Made by a program: the position numbers and the translations under genes. The notes beneath the pieces were generated by a model, which saw only the letters and a program-made list of their open reading frames with translations, was not told where the DNA came from and did no database searches. From contig DASXUC010000071.1 in the NCBI GenBank assembly GCA_036505015.1, positions 83,024 through 147,023 of the forward strand: 64,000 bases of DNA, read 5' to 3'. Source of the DNA: DASXUC01 sp036505015. GTDB lineage: Bacteria; Sysuimicrobiota; Sysuimicrobiia; Sysuimicrobiales; Kaftiobacteriaceae. This document shows, one piece after another, positions 53,343-61,234 of this stretch (position 1 is its first letter; each line of letters begins with the position of its first letter).

Positions 53343-53479
53343 GGCCGCACCTCCTTCTCCGTCAGTCCGCTGTCCTGGATATGCGACACACTGCCGGACT
53401 GTGGGTCCATCCTACGAACAGATGGCGGTGCGGTCAGCAAACCGGCGGCAACAGGCACCACGACGATGCCAAGGGGCAT
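53306..53479 (-). CDS. Possible 57-aa leader-like ORF overlapping the 23-aa gene
   Basis: From ATG 53479 the frame encodes MPLGIVVVPVAAGLLTAPPS, a short hydrophobic signal-like start, followed by a polar segment (PQSGSVSHIQDSGLTEKEV) and a Gly/Ser end (GGSGGFSLG). There is no good ribosome-binding site. It overlaps the 23-aa ORF in another frame, so at most one of them may be real, or they may be coupled. The remaining spacer up to gltX has nothing else I can support. Confidence 0.2.
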   Translation of the reverse strand: MPLGIVVVPVAAGLLTAPPSVRRMDPQSGSVSHIQDSGLTEKEVRPWAGGSGGFSLG

Positions 53480-53521
53480 CAGCAGGGGGGTGACAGGAGA
53501 ATCGCAGTCAGGCGGGTCGAG

Positions 53522-55000
53522 TCAGGAGTGGGCGTGCATCGACGCCACGGCTCGTTCCAATCGGGTGGCGATGCGCTCCCGGCCCAGCAAACCCATCAAC
53601 TCAAACAGCCCGGGCCCGGCCGTCTTCCCGGTGAGAGCCACCCGCACCGGGTGGATGATCTCGCGAGCGTGGATCCCCAGATCCGTCGCCAATTGCCTGA
53701 CGAGCCGTTCGGCCTCGGTCTCATTGACCTCCGGTGCAGCCGCGACGCGGGCACGGACTTCCTCCAGAATCTCGGCGATCCGGGGACCCCCCAGATACCG
53801 CGCCGCAGCGCTCGGATCGTAGCTGACCTCGTCCAGAAAGAAGAAGTCGCCATAGGTGACAATGTCGCGGCCGACCTTCAGCCGGTCTCCGAGCACTTCA
53901 ATGACGCGATGGATGTAGGCGCGGTCGGCGGCGCTCACCTCCGGCCCCACCAGTCCCGCGTCCTGGAGGCTGACCACGCAGACATCGACCATCCGATCGG
54001 GGACGTTGGCAATCAAGTCTCGCATGTACAGCCCGTTGATCCACGTCAGCTTGGCAATGTCGAACATCGGTGATGCCTTGCCCAGCGCGTCGATCCGGAA
54101 CTTCCTGATCAACTCCTCGACCGAATAGATCTCGCGCCCTTCTTCCGGATGCCATCCCAGCAGGGCGAAGAAGTTCAGCAGCGCTTCTGGCAGGTATCCC
54201 TGCCGCCGGTACTCGCCCAGCGACGTATCTCCATGGCGTTTGCTGAGCTTGCGACGGTCCGACCCGAGGATCATCGGCAGGTGCGCCACCTGCGCCATCG
54301 GCCAGCCGAACGCGTCATAGATCAGGAGTTGTTTGGGCGTATTGGAAAGGTGCTCGTTCGCCCGGATGATGTGGGTGATCTGCATGAGGTAGTCGTCGAT
54401 GACGTTGGCGAAATTGTACAACGCATTGCCGTCCGACCTGACCAGGATGGCATCGTCGAGCGTGTCCGGATCGAAGGTCACGTCACCGAGAATCAGGTCG
54501 TGGACGACAACCGGTCCGCCGCGGTCCACCCGCAGCCGCACGGTGGGCTTGCGGCCCTCACGGACGAACGCCTCCCGCTGCGCGTCCGACAGCGTGCGGC
54601 AGCGACCCGAGTACCGGTACGGTCTCCCGGCGGCCTGCGCCGCCCGCCGCTCCGCGTCGAGCTCCTCAGGCGCGCAGTAGCAGAAGTAGGCATGGCCGGT
54701 GCGCAGCAGTTCGTCTGCATGCTGCCGGTACAGCGTGGCCCGTTCAGTCTGCCGGTACGGGCCGAGGGGGCCCCCGATATCCGGTCCCTCGTCCCAGTCG
54801 ATGCCCAGCCAGTGGAAGTCTTCGATGATGGCGTGGATCGACTCATCGGTGGAACGGCTCTGATCGGTATCTTCGATCCGCAGGACGAACCGGCCGCTTT
54901 CGTGGCGGGCGAACAGCCAGTTGAAAAATGCGGCCCAGGCGCTCCCCACGTGCAGAAACCCGCTGGGGCTGGGGGCGAAGCGCGTGCGAACCTGATTCAC
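53522..55000 (-). CDS. gltX: Glutamyl-tRNA synthetase
   Basis: A 492-aa class Ib synthetase. The HIGH-equivalent is in RTRFAPSPSGFLHVGSAWAA, RIEDTDQSRS follows, and the KMSKS-equivalent is RKLSKRHGDTSLGEY. The C-terminal helical domain reaches the end. GTG 55000 overlaps the prs stop by 4 nt. With a separate GlnRS in the window, this enzyme is likely discriminating for tRNA-Glu, though that cannot be read directly. Confidence 0.95.
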   Translation of the reverse strand: MNQVRTRFAPSPSGFLHVGSAWAAFFNWLFARHESGRFVLRIEDTDQSRSTDESIHAIIEDFHWLGIDWDEGPDIGGPLGPYRQTERATLYRQHADELLRTGHAYFCYCAPEELDAERRAAQAAGRPYRYSGRCRTLSDAQREAFVREGRKPTVRLRVDRGGPVVVHDLILGDVTFDPDTLDDAILVRSDGNALYNFANVIDDYLMQITHIIRANEHLSNTPKQLLIYDAFGWPMAQVAHLPMILGSDRRKLSKRHGDTSLGEYRRQGYLPEALLNFFALLGWHPEEGREIYSVEELIRKFRIDALGKASPMFDIAKLTWINGLYMRDLIANVPDRMVDVCVVSLQDAGLVGPEVSAADRAYIHRVIEVLGDRLKVGRDIVTYGDFFFLDEVSYDPSAAARYLGGPRIAEILEEVRARVAAAPEVNETEAERLVRQLATDLGIHAREIIHPVRVALTGKTAGPGLFELMGLLGRERIATRLERAVASMHAHS

Positions 55001-55947
55001 GTGAACAGCATGCTGACGGACTGATTGAGGTGGATGCGGCGGATCGCCTCGGCCAGCAGCGGGGCCGCGGACAGCACGGTCACTTTAGGCAGCCGCTTCT
55101 CGGGCGGCAGCGGGATGGTATTGGTCACGATGACCTCCCGGATCTCCTCCCGGTCCAGCCGGGTCGTCGCGGGCGGCGCGAAGACGGCATGCGTCGCGCA
55201 CACGTAGATTTCCGGCCGCGCCCCCTTCCCGATCAGCACATCCACCGCGCCGGAAAGCGTGCCCGCGGTGTCGATCACGTCCTCGATCATGATCGGAATC
55301 TTGCCCTCGACTTCGCCGACGATTTCGACGGGTTCTTTCGCATCGGCGCCAACCCGCCGCTGAAAGATGATCGCCAGGGGCAAATCGAGCCGGTCGGCCA
55401 GCTGCTTGCTGCGCTTCACGGCGCCGTCGTCGGCGGCGACCACAACCGCCTTGCCGAGCCCTTTCTCGGTCAGATAGTCGGCAAAGAGCGGCATCGCGCG
55501 GAGATGGTCCACCGGGATGTTGAAGAAACCTTCGATCTGCCCCGCGTGCAGGTCCACGGTGAGCACCCGGTCGGCCCCGGCGCTGACGAGGAGATCGGCG
55601 ACCAACCGGCCGGTGATCGGCTCGCGCGGCGCGTCCTTCTTGTCTTTGCGCGCGTAGCCGTAGTAGGGAACCACCGCGGTGAGCCGGCCGGCCGACGCCC
55701 GGCGCAGCGCATCGAGCATGATCAGCAATTCCATGAGGTGCTCGTTCACCGGCGGACAGGTCGGCTGCACGACGAACGCGTCCACGCCGCGGGCGTTCTC
55801 TTCAAACCGCACGTAGATCTCACCGTCGGCGAAGCGTGTCTGCCTGACTTTGCCCGGCGGGACGGCAAGATAGCCCGCGATCTCGTTCCCCAGGTCGGGG
55901 TTCGCCGTCCCCGCGAAGACCTTCAGCTCTCCGTATGTCGCATTCAT
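54997..55947 (-). CDS. prs: Ribose-phosphate pyrophosphokinase
   Basis: A 316-aa enzyme making PRPP from ribose 5-phosphate and ATP. Signatures are FAGTANPDLGNEIAGYL, FADGEIYVRFEENARG, VVPYYGYARKDKK, RVLTVDLHAGQIEGFF, and the PRPP loop IMIEDVIDTAGTLSGAVDVL. PRPP feeds purine salvage by Hpt, encoded elsewhere in the window. It is translationally coupled to gltX. Confidence 0.96.
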   Translation of the reverse strand: MNATYGELKVFAGTANPDLGNEIAGYLAVPPGKVRQTRFADGEIYVRFEENARGVDAFVVQPTCPPVNEHLMELLIMLDALRRASAGRLTAVVPYYGYARKDKKDAPREPITGRLVADLLVSAGADRVLTVDLHAGQIEGFFNIPVDHLRAMPLFADYLTEKGLGKAVVVAADDGAVKRSKQLADRLDLPLAIIFQRRVGADAKEPVEIVGEVEGKIPIMIEDVIDTAGTLSGAVDVLIGKGARPEIYVCATHAVFAPPATTRLDREEIREVIVTNTIPLPPEKRLPKVTVLSAAPLLAEAIRRIHLNQSVSMLFT

Positions 55948-56045
55948 CGGCCAACCTCTACATTAGCACGAAGATCCGGCGGGCAAAGTTGACCCAATTC
56001 GTGCGGTTCCGCCGCGACACCGGCGATGGTCTTACACGAGGAGAG

Positions 56046-56309
56046 CTAACGAGGTTCGATCAGGAACTTGATGGCCGTGCGCTCTTCGCCTTCGATTTCC
56101 ACCTTCGTGAATGCGGGGATGGCGATCAGATCGATGCCGTTGGGGGCCACGAACCCGCGGCTGATCGCGATCGCCTTGACGGCCTGGTTGACGGCACCGG
56201 CCCCGACCGCCTGAAGCTCGACCGATCCTTTGTCACGGAGCACTGCAGCGAGCGCACCTGCCACGGCCTTGGGTTTGGAGTCGGCGGACACCTTGAGCAC
56301 CTCCGCCAT
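56046..56309 (-). CDS. spoVS: Stage V sporulation protein S (SpoVS) family
   Basis: An 87-aa Alba-like protein: MAEVLKVSADSKPKAVAGAL, VGAGAVNQAVKAIAISRGFV and VEIEGEERTAIKFLIEPR match SpoVS over its whole usual length. SpoVS occurs widely outside spore formers, for example in Thermus, and may bind nucleic acid. Its presence does not by itself indicate sporulation. It lies 48 nt after csaB and 98 nt before prs. Confidence 0.93.
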   Translation of the reverse strand: MAEVLKVSADSKPKAVAGALAAVLRDKGSVELQAVGAGAVNQAVKAIAISRGFVAPNGIDLIAIPAFTKVEIEGEERTAIKFLIEPR

Positions 56310-56357
56310 GATGAGGGCCTCCCATGCTGCGACTGTTGCTGCGACGGCGTCCAGCGT

Positions 56358-57434
56358 CTATTCCGTAGGTTGGAAACGAAATCCTGCCAGCGAAGCGGCC
56401 ATGTCGGCCGCCCGCAAGGCGTCCGCGCGCATCTGCGCCGCATGCGCGCGCAGCGCCCGGCGGGTTGGCTCCTGTGCCGTCCACGCGCCGTCCAGCGCAT
56501 CGATCACAGCCCCCGGGGCCAGCAACGTCACGGGTAGCACGGTTTGCGCGCCGATCCGGCGGGCCAGCGCCTCGACCTTCGGATCGTAGGCCACAGCGAC
56601 GGCGGGCGTCCCCGCCGCCACGGCGCAGATCAGCGCGTGAAGGCGGGCCCCGACGACCAGCTCCAGCTGCCCGACGACGCCCAACATCTCCTGCGGGGTG
56701 ACACCGCTGATGATCCGCGCGGAGAACTCTGCGGCGACACGGGCCCCGAGGTCCCGATCCACTCTGGGGTGGAAGACGAGCACGACGACCTCCGCATCGA
56801 TGCGGTCGCGGAATGTACGGAGGCCGCGCAGCAGCGCATCCACGTATTCGTTGCCGCCCCACGGCCGCAGCGCGACACCGATGCGGGGGCGCGTCGCCGG
56901 ACCCAGCAGCGCCGCCGCGCGCTCGGGCGGCGCGGCCGGCAGGGCGAAGACCGGATCGGCGACCACGTCGATGGGGCGGCGGACGCCGCACGAGCGCAGC
57001 AGAGATCTGGAATCTTCGTCACGGACGGTGAGCAGGTCGAGGCGGCGGCAGGCCCATCCTGTGAGCCAGCGGATCCACGGCCGGCGGATGGGTCCCACCC
57101 CGTGGGCGTACATCATCGTACGGCGCGCCAGGGCCGTCCCGGCCCGCAGCGTGCTCAGGTAATACAGCGGGGAGCGCAGGCTGCTGGCGTCTTGAATCAG
57201 GCTGCCGCCCCCGCTGAGGAACACATCAGCGCCCGACAGCGCGCGCAGCGCGGGCATGCCCAGCCGCGGCACCGCGGTCACGCCGTGCAGGCGGGCGGTG
57301 GCCTCCGGATCACCGGAGAGGACGATGAACGAGGCATGCGGCAGGCGCGGGCGCAGCGCCGCCAGCATGGCGGCGAGAACCCCCTCGTCTCCAAGGTTCC
57401 CGAAGCCGTAATACCCTGAGATGACAACCCGCAT
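56358..57434 (-). CDS. csaB: Polysaccharide pyruvyl transferase CsaB
   Basis: A 358-aa enzyme that adds pyruvyl ketals to a cell-wall polysaccharide, the anchor for SLH-domain S-layer proteins. Signatures are ISGYYGFGNLGDEGVLAAML, VFLSGGGSLIQDASS, MYAHGVGPI, GVALRPWGGNE and VVGARLHALICAVAAGTP. ATG 57434 overlaps the DUF5693 stop by one base (TGATG). The DUF5693-csaB pairing is a recurrent arrangement in S-layer bacteria. A longer in-frame reading to 57740 runs inside DUF5693 and is rejected. Confidence 0.94.
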   Translation of the reverse strand: MRVVISGYYGFGNLGDEGVLAAMLAALRPRLPHASFIVLSGDPEATARLHGVTAVPRLGMPALRALSGADVFLSGGGSLIQDASSLRSPLYYLSTLRAGTALARRTMMYAHGVGPIRRPWIRWLTGWACRRLDLLTVRDEDSRSLLRSCGVRRPIDVVADPVFALPAAPPERAAALLGPATRPRIGVALRPWGGNEYVDALLRGLRTFRDRIDAEVVVLVFHPRVDRDLGARVAAEFSARIISGVTPQEMLGVVGQLELVVGARLHALICAVAAGTPAVAVAYDPKVEALARRIGAQTVLPVTLLAPGAVIDALDGAWTAQEPTRRALRAHAAQMRADALRAADMAASLAGFRFQPTE

Positions 57435-59440
57435 CACCGCCTGCGGGACGCGGGCGGACGGGGGCCGGCCGTCCGCGCGCTGACGGTGGTCAGGACCCAG
57501 ACCGCGACGAGACCGAGGACGTTGCCGATGACCAGCGCGTTCAGCGTGCGCCATATCGTGTACAGCAGCGGCGTGTGCAGATGCGAGAAGCTGTTGATGA
57601 TCCCGGCCTGGCCGATCACCCCCACCGCGGCCAGCGGCAGGACCCAGGCCCGCCATCCCAGCGCAGCGGCCGCCCCGGCAAGGATCAGGGCAGGATGGCC
57701 GATCAGGTACTCCTTCGTTCTGGGCCGCACCACCAGCCACTGCTCGGCCAGGGTGCGCAGCCGGTCTTCAATCCCCAGCAGCGGGAAGCCGAAGTTCCCG
57801 CTGCGCGCGAGCAGCACCACCGCGGCCACGCCGACCACGACGGCGGCAATGGCGTACCGCAGGAGCAGCGGCCGACCCGACCACGCCCAGGCCTCGCGGA
57901 GGGTGTCGCGCCAGGTCTGCGCGGGACGGTCCCGCCGCCACAGGAGAATGACGATCAGCAGCACCGGAACCACATGGGCCAACTTCACGCCCGTGAAACC
58001 ATCGGCCGCCAGCATGAACTCCCACTCCGACAGCAATCCGGCGACCACCACGCCGGCAAGCGCGGCGCCGGCCGATGCGATCCATAACACCCGCAGCGCC
58101 TGCACGGCCGGGCGTCTCCCCGCCGGGGGAAGCAGCGCGGCCACGAGCACCGCCGGAACCGTGGCCGCCACGCCCAGCGCCAGCAGCTTTCGCCACAAGA
58201 GGAATCCCCCGGCGAAGAAGACGCCGAGGGTCACCATGGCGCCCGCGAGAGAGATCCCCCACAGCCACGCCACGGGCACGGGTGCCCCGACCGCTTCGGC
58301 GACTACGGCGAGCGCATAGACCAGCAGGGCAATGGCCCCCGCGCTGATGATCAGGGAAAGCGCCCGCGGGACATCGAGCACCGGCAGCGGCGCGGCCTGG
58401 CCATTCTGCAGTCCGAAGCGGTGCAGGTCGGCGGCAAGCGCGTGGACAAACTCCAAATTCACCTCAGAGCCTGCCAGCCCCGCGCTGGTCACGAGGGGCC
58501 GGACGTACAGCATCCGGATGTTGCGTTCCCTGGCCGCCAGCACGAACTTGCCCCGGGCATCGTCGGGACTCAACAGCTGCAGTTCTTCGGGGGTGAGGCT
58601 GAACAGGCGGATCACGTCGGGACGTATGCGCTGGGTGAATCGGTCCTCTCCCCGCTGCTTCCGTCGCTCACTGAAGGCTTCGATGCGCGCATAGCGCGCG
58701 CCGAGCCCGCGCAGGGCTTCCGCCGTCTGGTCGATCAGCCGCTCGAACCCCAGGACTTCGTTGAATTCGAACAGCACGGTGTAGCCGGACCCGAGCCGCC
58801 GCAGCTGGTCGATCAGATACTGCAGCCCCTGCTCGGTCAGGCCCGCATAGTTCCGCAGTCGGAGCACCGGGATCAACCCAACCGTCCGATACCGCAGGAG
58901 GTCCTGGGGCGCGAATCCCAGGCCGGCTTCCTCGAGATCCTCCTTCAGTCCGAGGATTTGCAGGATTCCGCCGGTGCGGCGTACGCGGGAGGCCCCGAGC
59001 AATCCGCCAAACGCCTGCTGAAGGAAGGCCGTCGTTTCGGGCCCGGCGGCCACGTAGATCGCGCCCGCGTGCAGGCCGGCTTCAACGGCCGGCGCGAACG
59101 TGCGGGGCAAGCTCCCCGCCCTCACCAGCGTGGCGATCTCGCCGGCACTAAAGTAGGCGAGTTCCCCGCCCTCCGCCATCCGCTTCAACGTCCGCTCGTA
59201 GACCGCGACGGACGTGGCGCCGCGGGCGCGTGCCTCTTTCAGCAGCGCGTCGGGACTGAGTCCTTCCGCAACGGCCAGGGCGTGCCAGTCCGGGCCGTCG
59301 AGCACGATCTCCACCGTGTGATACTGTGCTTCGAGATTCCAGCGCGCCGCCGCGACGATCAGCGCGGTGGCCACACCGACCAGCCCGACGGCCAGCAGCC
59401 AGGTTCGCTCGCGGGGGAAATCAGCGGGCCGCTTCCGCAC
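57434..59440 (-). CDS. DUF5693 membrane protein
   Basis: A 668-aa protein with an N-terminal membrane helix (about 12-30), a large extracytoplasmic domain (to about 350, with AVAEGLSPDALLKEARARG, a Pro-rich turn and ARYARIEAFSERR) and 9-10 C-terminal helices up to SHLHTPLLYTIWRTLNALVIG. The architecture and its place directly upstream of csaB match DUF5693, a family with no assigned reaction. A role in cell-wall polymer export or modification is inferred from the neighbour. GTG 59440 overlaps the DUF2993 gene by 20 nt. Confidence 0.85.
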   Translation of the reverse strand: MRKRPADFPRERTWLLAVGLVGVATALIVAAARWNLEAQYHTVEIVLDGPDWHALAVAEGLSPDALLKEARARGATSVAVYERTLKRMAEGGELAYFSAGEIATLVRAGSLPRTFAPAVEAGLHAGAIYVAAGPETTAFLQQAFGGLLGASRVRRTGGILQILGLKEDLEEAGLGFAPQDLLRYRTVGLIPVLRLRNYAGLTEQGLQYLIDQLRRLGSGYTVLFEFNEVLGFERLIDQTAEALRGLGARYARIEAFSERRKQRGEDRFTQRIRPDVIRLFSLTPEELQLLSPDDARGKFVLAARERNIRMLYVRPLVTSAGLAGSEVNLEFVHALAADLHRFGLQNGQAAPLPVLDVPRALSLIISAGAIALLVYALAVVAEAVGAPVPVAWLWGISLAGAMVTLGVFFAGGFLLWRKLLALGVAATVPAVLVAALLPPAGRRPAVQALRVLWIASAGAALAGVVVAGLLSEWEFMLAADGFTGVKLAHVVPVLLIVILLWRRDRPAQTWRDTLREAWAWSGRPLLLRYAIAAVVVGVAAVVLLARSGNFGFPLLGIEDRLRTLAEQWLVVRPRTKEYLIGHPALILAGAAAALGWRAWVLPLAAVGVIGQAGIINSFSHLHTPLLYTIWRTLNALVIGNVLGLVAVWVLTTVSARTAGPRPPASRRR

Positions 59441-60128
59441 GCAGCACCAGTTCCCCGTCCGACGCGCTTACCTCGGTGAAGCGGAGGGGGATGGGGAAGT
59501 CGTCGGCGGTCACCAGCGGATTCATCGCGGCACTCAGCGCCCGGCCGATGTCGGGCGCCAGCGGGATGTTGCCGATGGAAATCTCGCGCACCTGAAACAC
59601 CACACGCCGGCCGTCACGGATGACGAACGTCCCCCGCATCATCGCGCTGACGTCCGCGGCCAGAATGCGAATCGTGCCCCGCACCGTCGCCTCACCGCCA
59701 GCCAGCCGCACCTGGACGTTGTGCAGGGTGCCGCCCGATGCCAGGAATTCTTGCAGTCCGGCCTCCGTCACCGTCGCCTCCGCCGTCCCGGCCTCCAGAT
59801 GCCGCAGGACCAGTTCGCCGCCTTTTTGCAGGCGCCCCCTGTCCAGTTCCACACCGGTCAGGTCGGCGTGCAGCCGCTGAATCGGAAGCGCACCGGCGCG
59901 GAATTCTTCGGCGGTGAGGATCAATCGGTCGAACCGCCCGGCGAGGGCGGCCCGCGGGCCGGCGCGCACCGTCACCGCCACGCGCCGTGCTCCCAACGAG
60001 GCACGCAGGGCCGCGGCGAGGCGGGTTTGGACGTAGACGGGGACGGCGGCCGCGGCAATGGCGATGAGGACCGCGATCACCACCAGCGCGAGCGCGACCG
60101 CCCGTGTGGTCCCTCGGGGATTCGTCAC
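59421..60128 (-). CDS. DUF2993 (LmeA-like) lipid-binding domain protein
   Basis: A 235-aa protein with an N-terminal signal anchor (about 9-30, AVALALVVIAVLIAIAAAAV) and a DUF2993 beta-rich domain. Typical phrases are VRAGPRAALAGRFDRLILTAE, LPIQRLHADLTGVELD and ISIGNIPLAPDIGRALSAAM. LmeA-type proteins bind phosphoinositides or other lipids in the envelope. GTG 60128 overlaps the prfB stop by 4 nt, linking it to translation genes on one side and envelope genes on the other. Confidence 0.85.
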   Translation of the reverse strand: MTNPRGTTRAVALALVVIAVLIAIAAAAVPVYVQTRLAAALRASLGARRVAVTVRAGPRAALAGRFDRLILTAEEFRAGALPIQRLHADLTGVELDRGRLQKGGELVLRHLEAGTAEATVTEAGLQEFLASGGTLHNVQVRLAGGEATVRGTIRILAADVSAMMRGTFVIRDGRRVVFQVREISIGNIPLAPDIGRALSAAMNPLVTADDFPIPLRFTEVSASDGELVLRAEAAR

Positions 60129-61229
60129 GCGCCCGGCTGCGCCCGGAGGAAGGCATCGATGAACCGGTCGAGATCGCCGTCGAGCACCGCCTGCGCGTTG
60201 CCCGTTTCCACATCGGTGCGGTGGTCCTTCACCATCGTGTACGGATGGAGGATGTAGGAGCGGATCTGGTTTCCCCAGGCGGCTTCCTTGTGCTCGCCGC
60301 GCAACTCGGCCAGCCGCTCCCGCTGCCGTTCCTCCTGGACCTCGGCCAGCCGCGCGCGGAGCAACCGGAGGGCCGTGAGTTTGTTGGCGTGCTGTGACCG
60401 CTCATTCTGGCACTGCACCACGATACCGGTCGGAATGTGGGTGATGCGGACCGCCGTCTCCACTTTGTTCACGTTCTGCCCGCCGGCGCCGCCGGCGCGG
60501 TAGGTCTCGATGCGCAGCTCATCATCGCGCATCGTCACCTCGATCTCCTCGACTTCGGGGATCACATCGACGAGCGCAAATGACGTGTGACGCCGGCTGG
60601 CCGCGTCGAATGGGGAGAGCCGCACCAACCGGTGCACGCCCCGCTCGCCGTTTAGATACCCGTAGGCGTGGGGCCCGCTGACGATGACCGTCGCGCTCTT
60701 GATTCCCGCTTCCTCGCCCGACGACATGTCGGCGACTTCGGTCCCAAAGCCGCGCCGCTCCGCCCACCGCAGGTACATCCGCAGCAGCATCTGGGCCCAA
60801 TCCTGCGAATCGGTCCCCCCGGCCCCCGCATGGATGGAGACGATCGCGTTGGCGGCATCGTGCTCGCCCGACAGCAGCGTCATCAGGTCGAGCTGCTGGA
60901 TCCGTGCGTGGGCGGACTGCGCCTCACGCGCCAGTTCGGCCGCGTCCAGACCTCCCGGATCCTCTTTGGCCAGGTGGATCAACACCGCCAGGTCGTCGAG
61001 CTGCCGCCGCAGCGCGCCGTACGTGTCGACCTGCGTGCGGACGTCGCTGAGTTCCTGGGTTAGTTTGCGGGCGTGCTCGGGATCGCTCCAGAGATCGGGC
61101 GCCTGCGCCTGGGATTCGAGGGCCGCGATGCGGGCCTGTTTCCCCGGAAGGTCAAAGATGCCTCCCGATATCGTCCAACCGGCTGCGATCGGCCTCGACG
61201 AGATTTTTGACTTCTTCGATAGAGATCAT
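60125..61229 (-). CDS. prfB: Peptide chain release factor 2, with programmed +1 frameshift
   Basis: A 367-aa RF2 produced by frameshifting. Frame 0 encodes 25 residues from ATG 61229 (MISIEEVKNLVEADRSRLDD, ending GRHL) to CTT 61157-61155, followed by in-frame TGA 61154-61152. Skipping T61154 continues as DLPGKQARIAALES to the TGA at 60125. The GGQ loop is RAGGAGGQNVNKVE, and the stop-recognition region contains ESSAN-like and SPF elements (LSPFDAASRRHTSF). RF2 reads UAA and UGA, so low RF2 favours the shift, an autoregulatory loop. A conventional call starting at 60985 misses the first 110 residues. Confidence 0.95.
61151..61166 (-). promoter_or_regulatory. prfB programmed frameshift site
   Basis: GGGAGG (61166-61161), a 3-nt spacer (CAT), then CTT TGA C. 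The Shine-Dalgarno-like element, spacing and slippery CUU-UGA-C match the canonical prfB site. Confidence 0.93.
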
Positions 61230-61234
61230 GGTAC

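Noticed and set aside
53258..54073. 271-aa plus-strand ORF over gltX and the peptide region
   Set aside because: It is antisense to gltX and carries no motif.
61152..61154. Premature TGA making prfB a pseudogene
   Set aside because: The context is the canonical programmed frameshift site and the +1 frame is complete.
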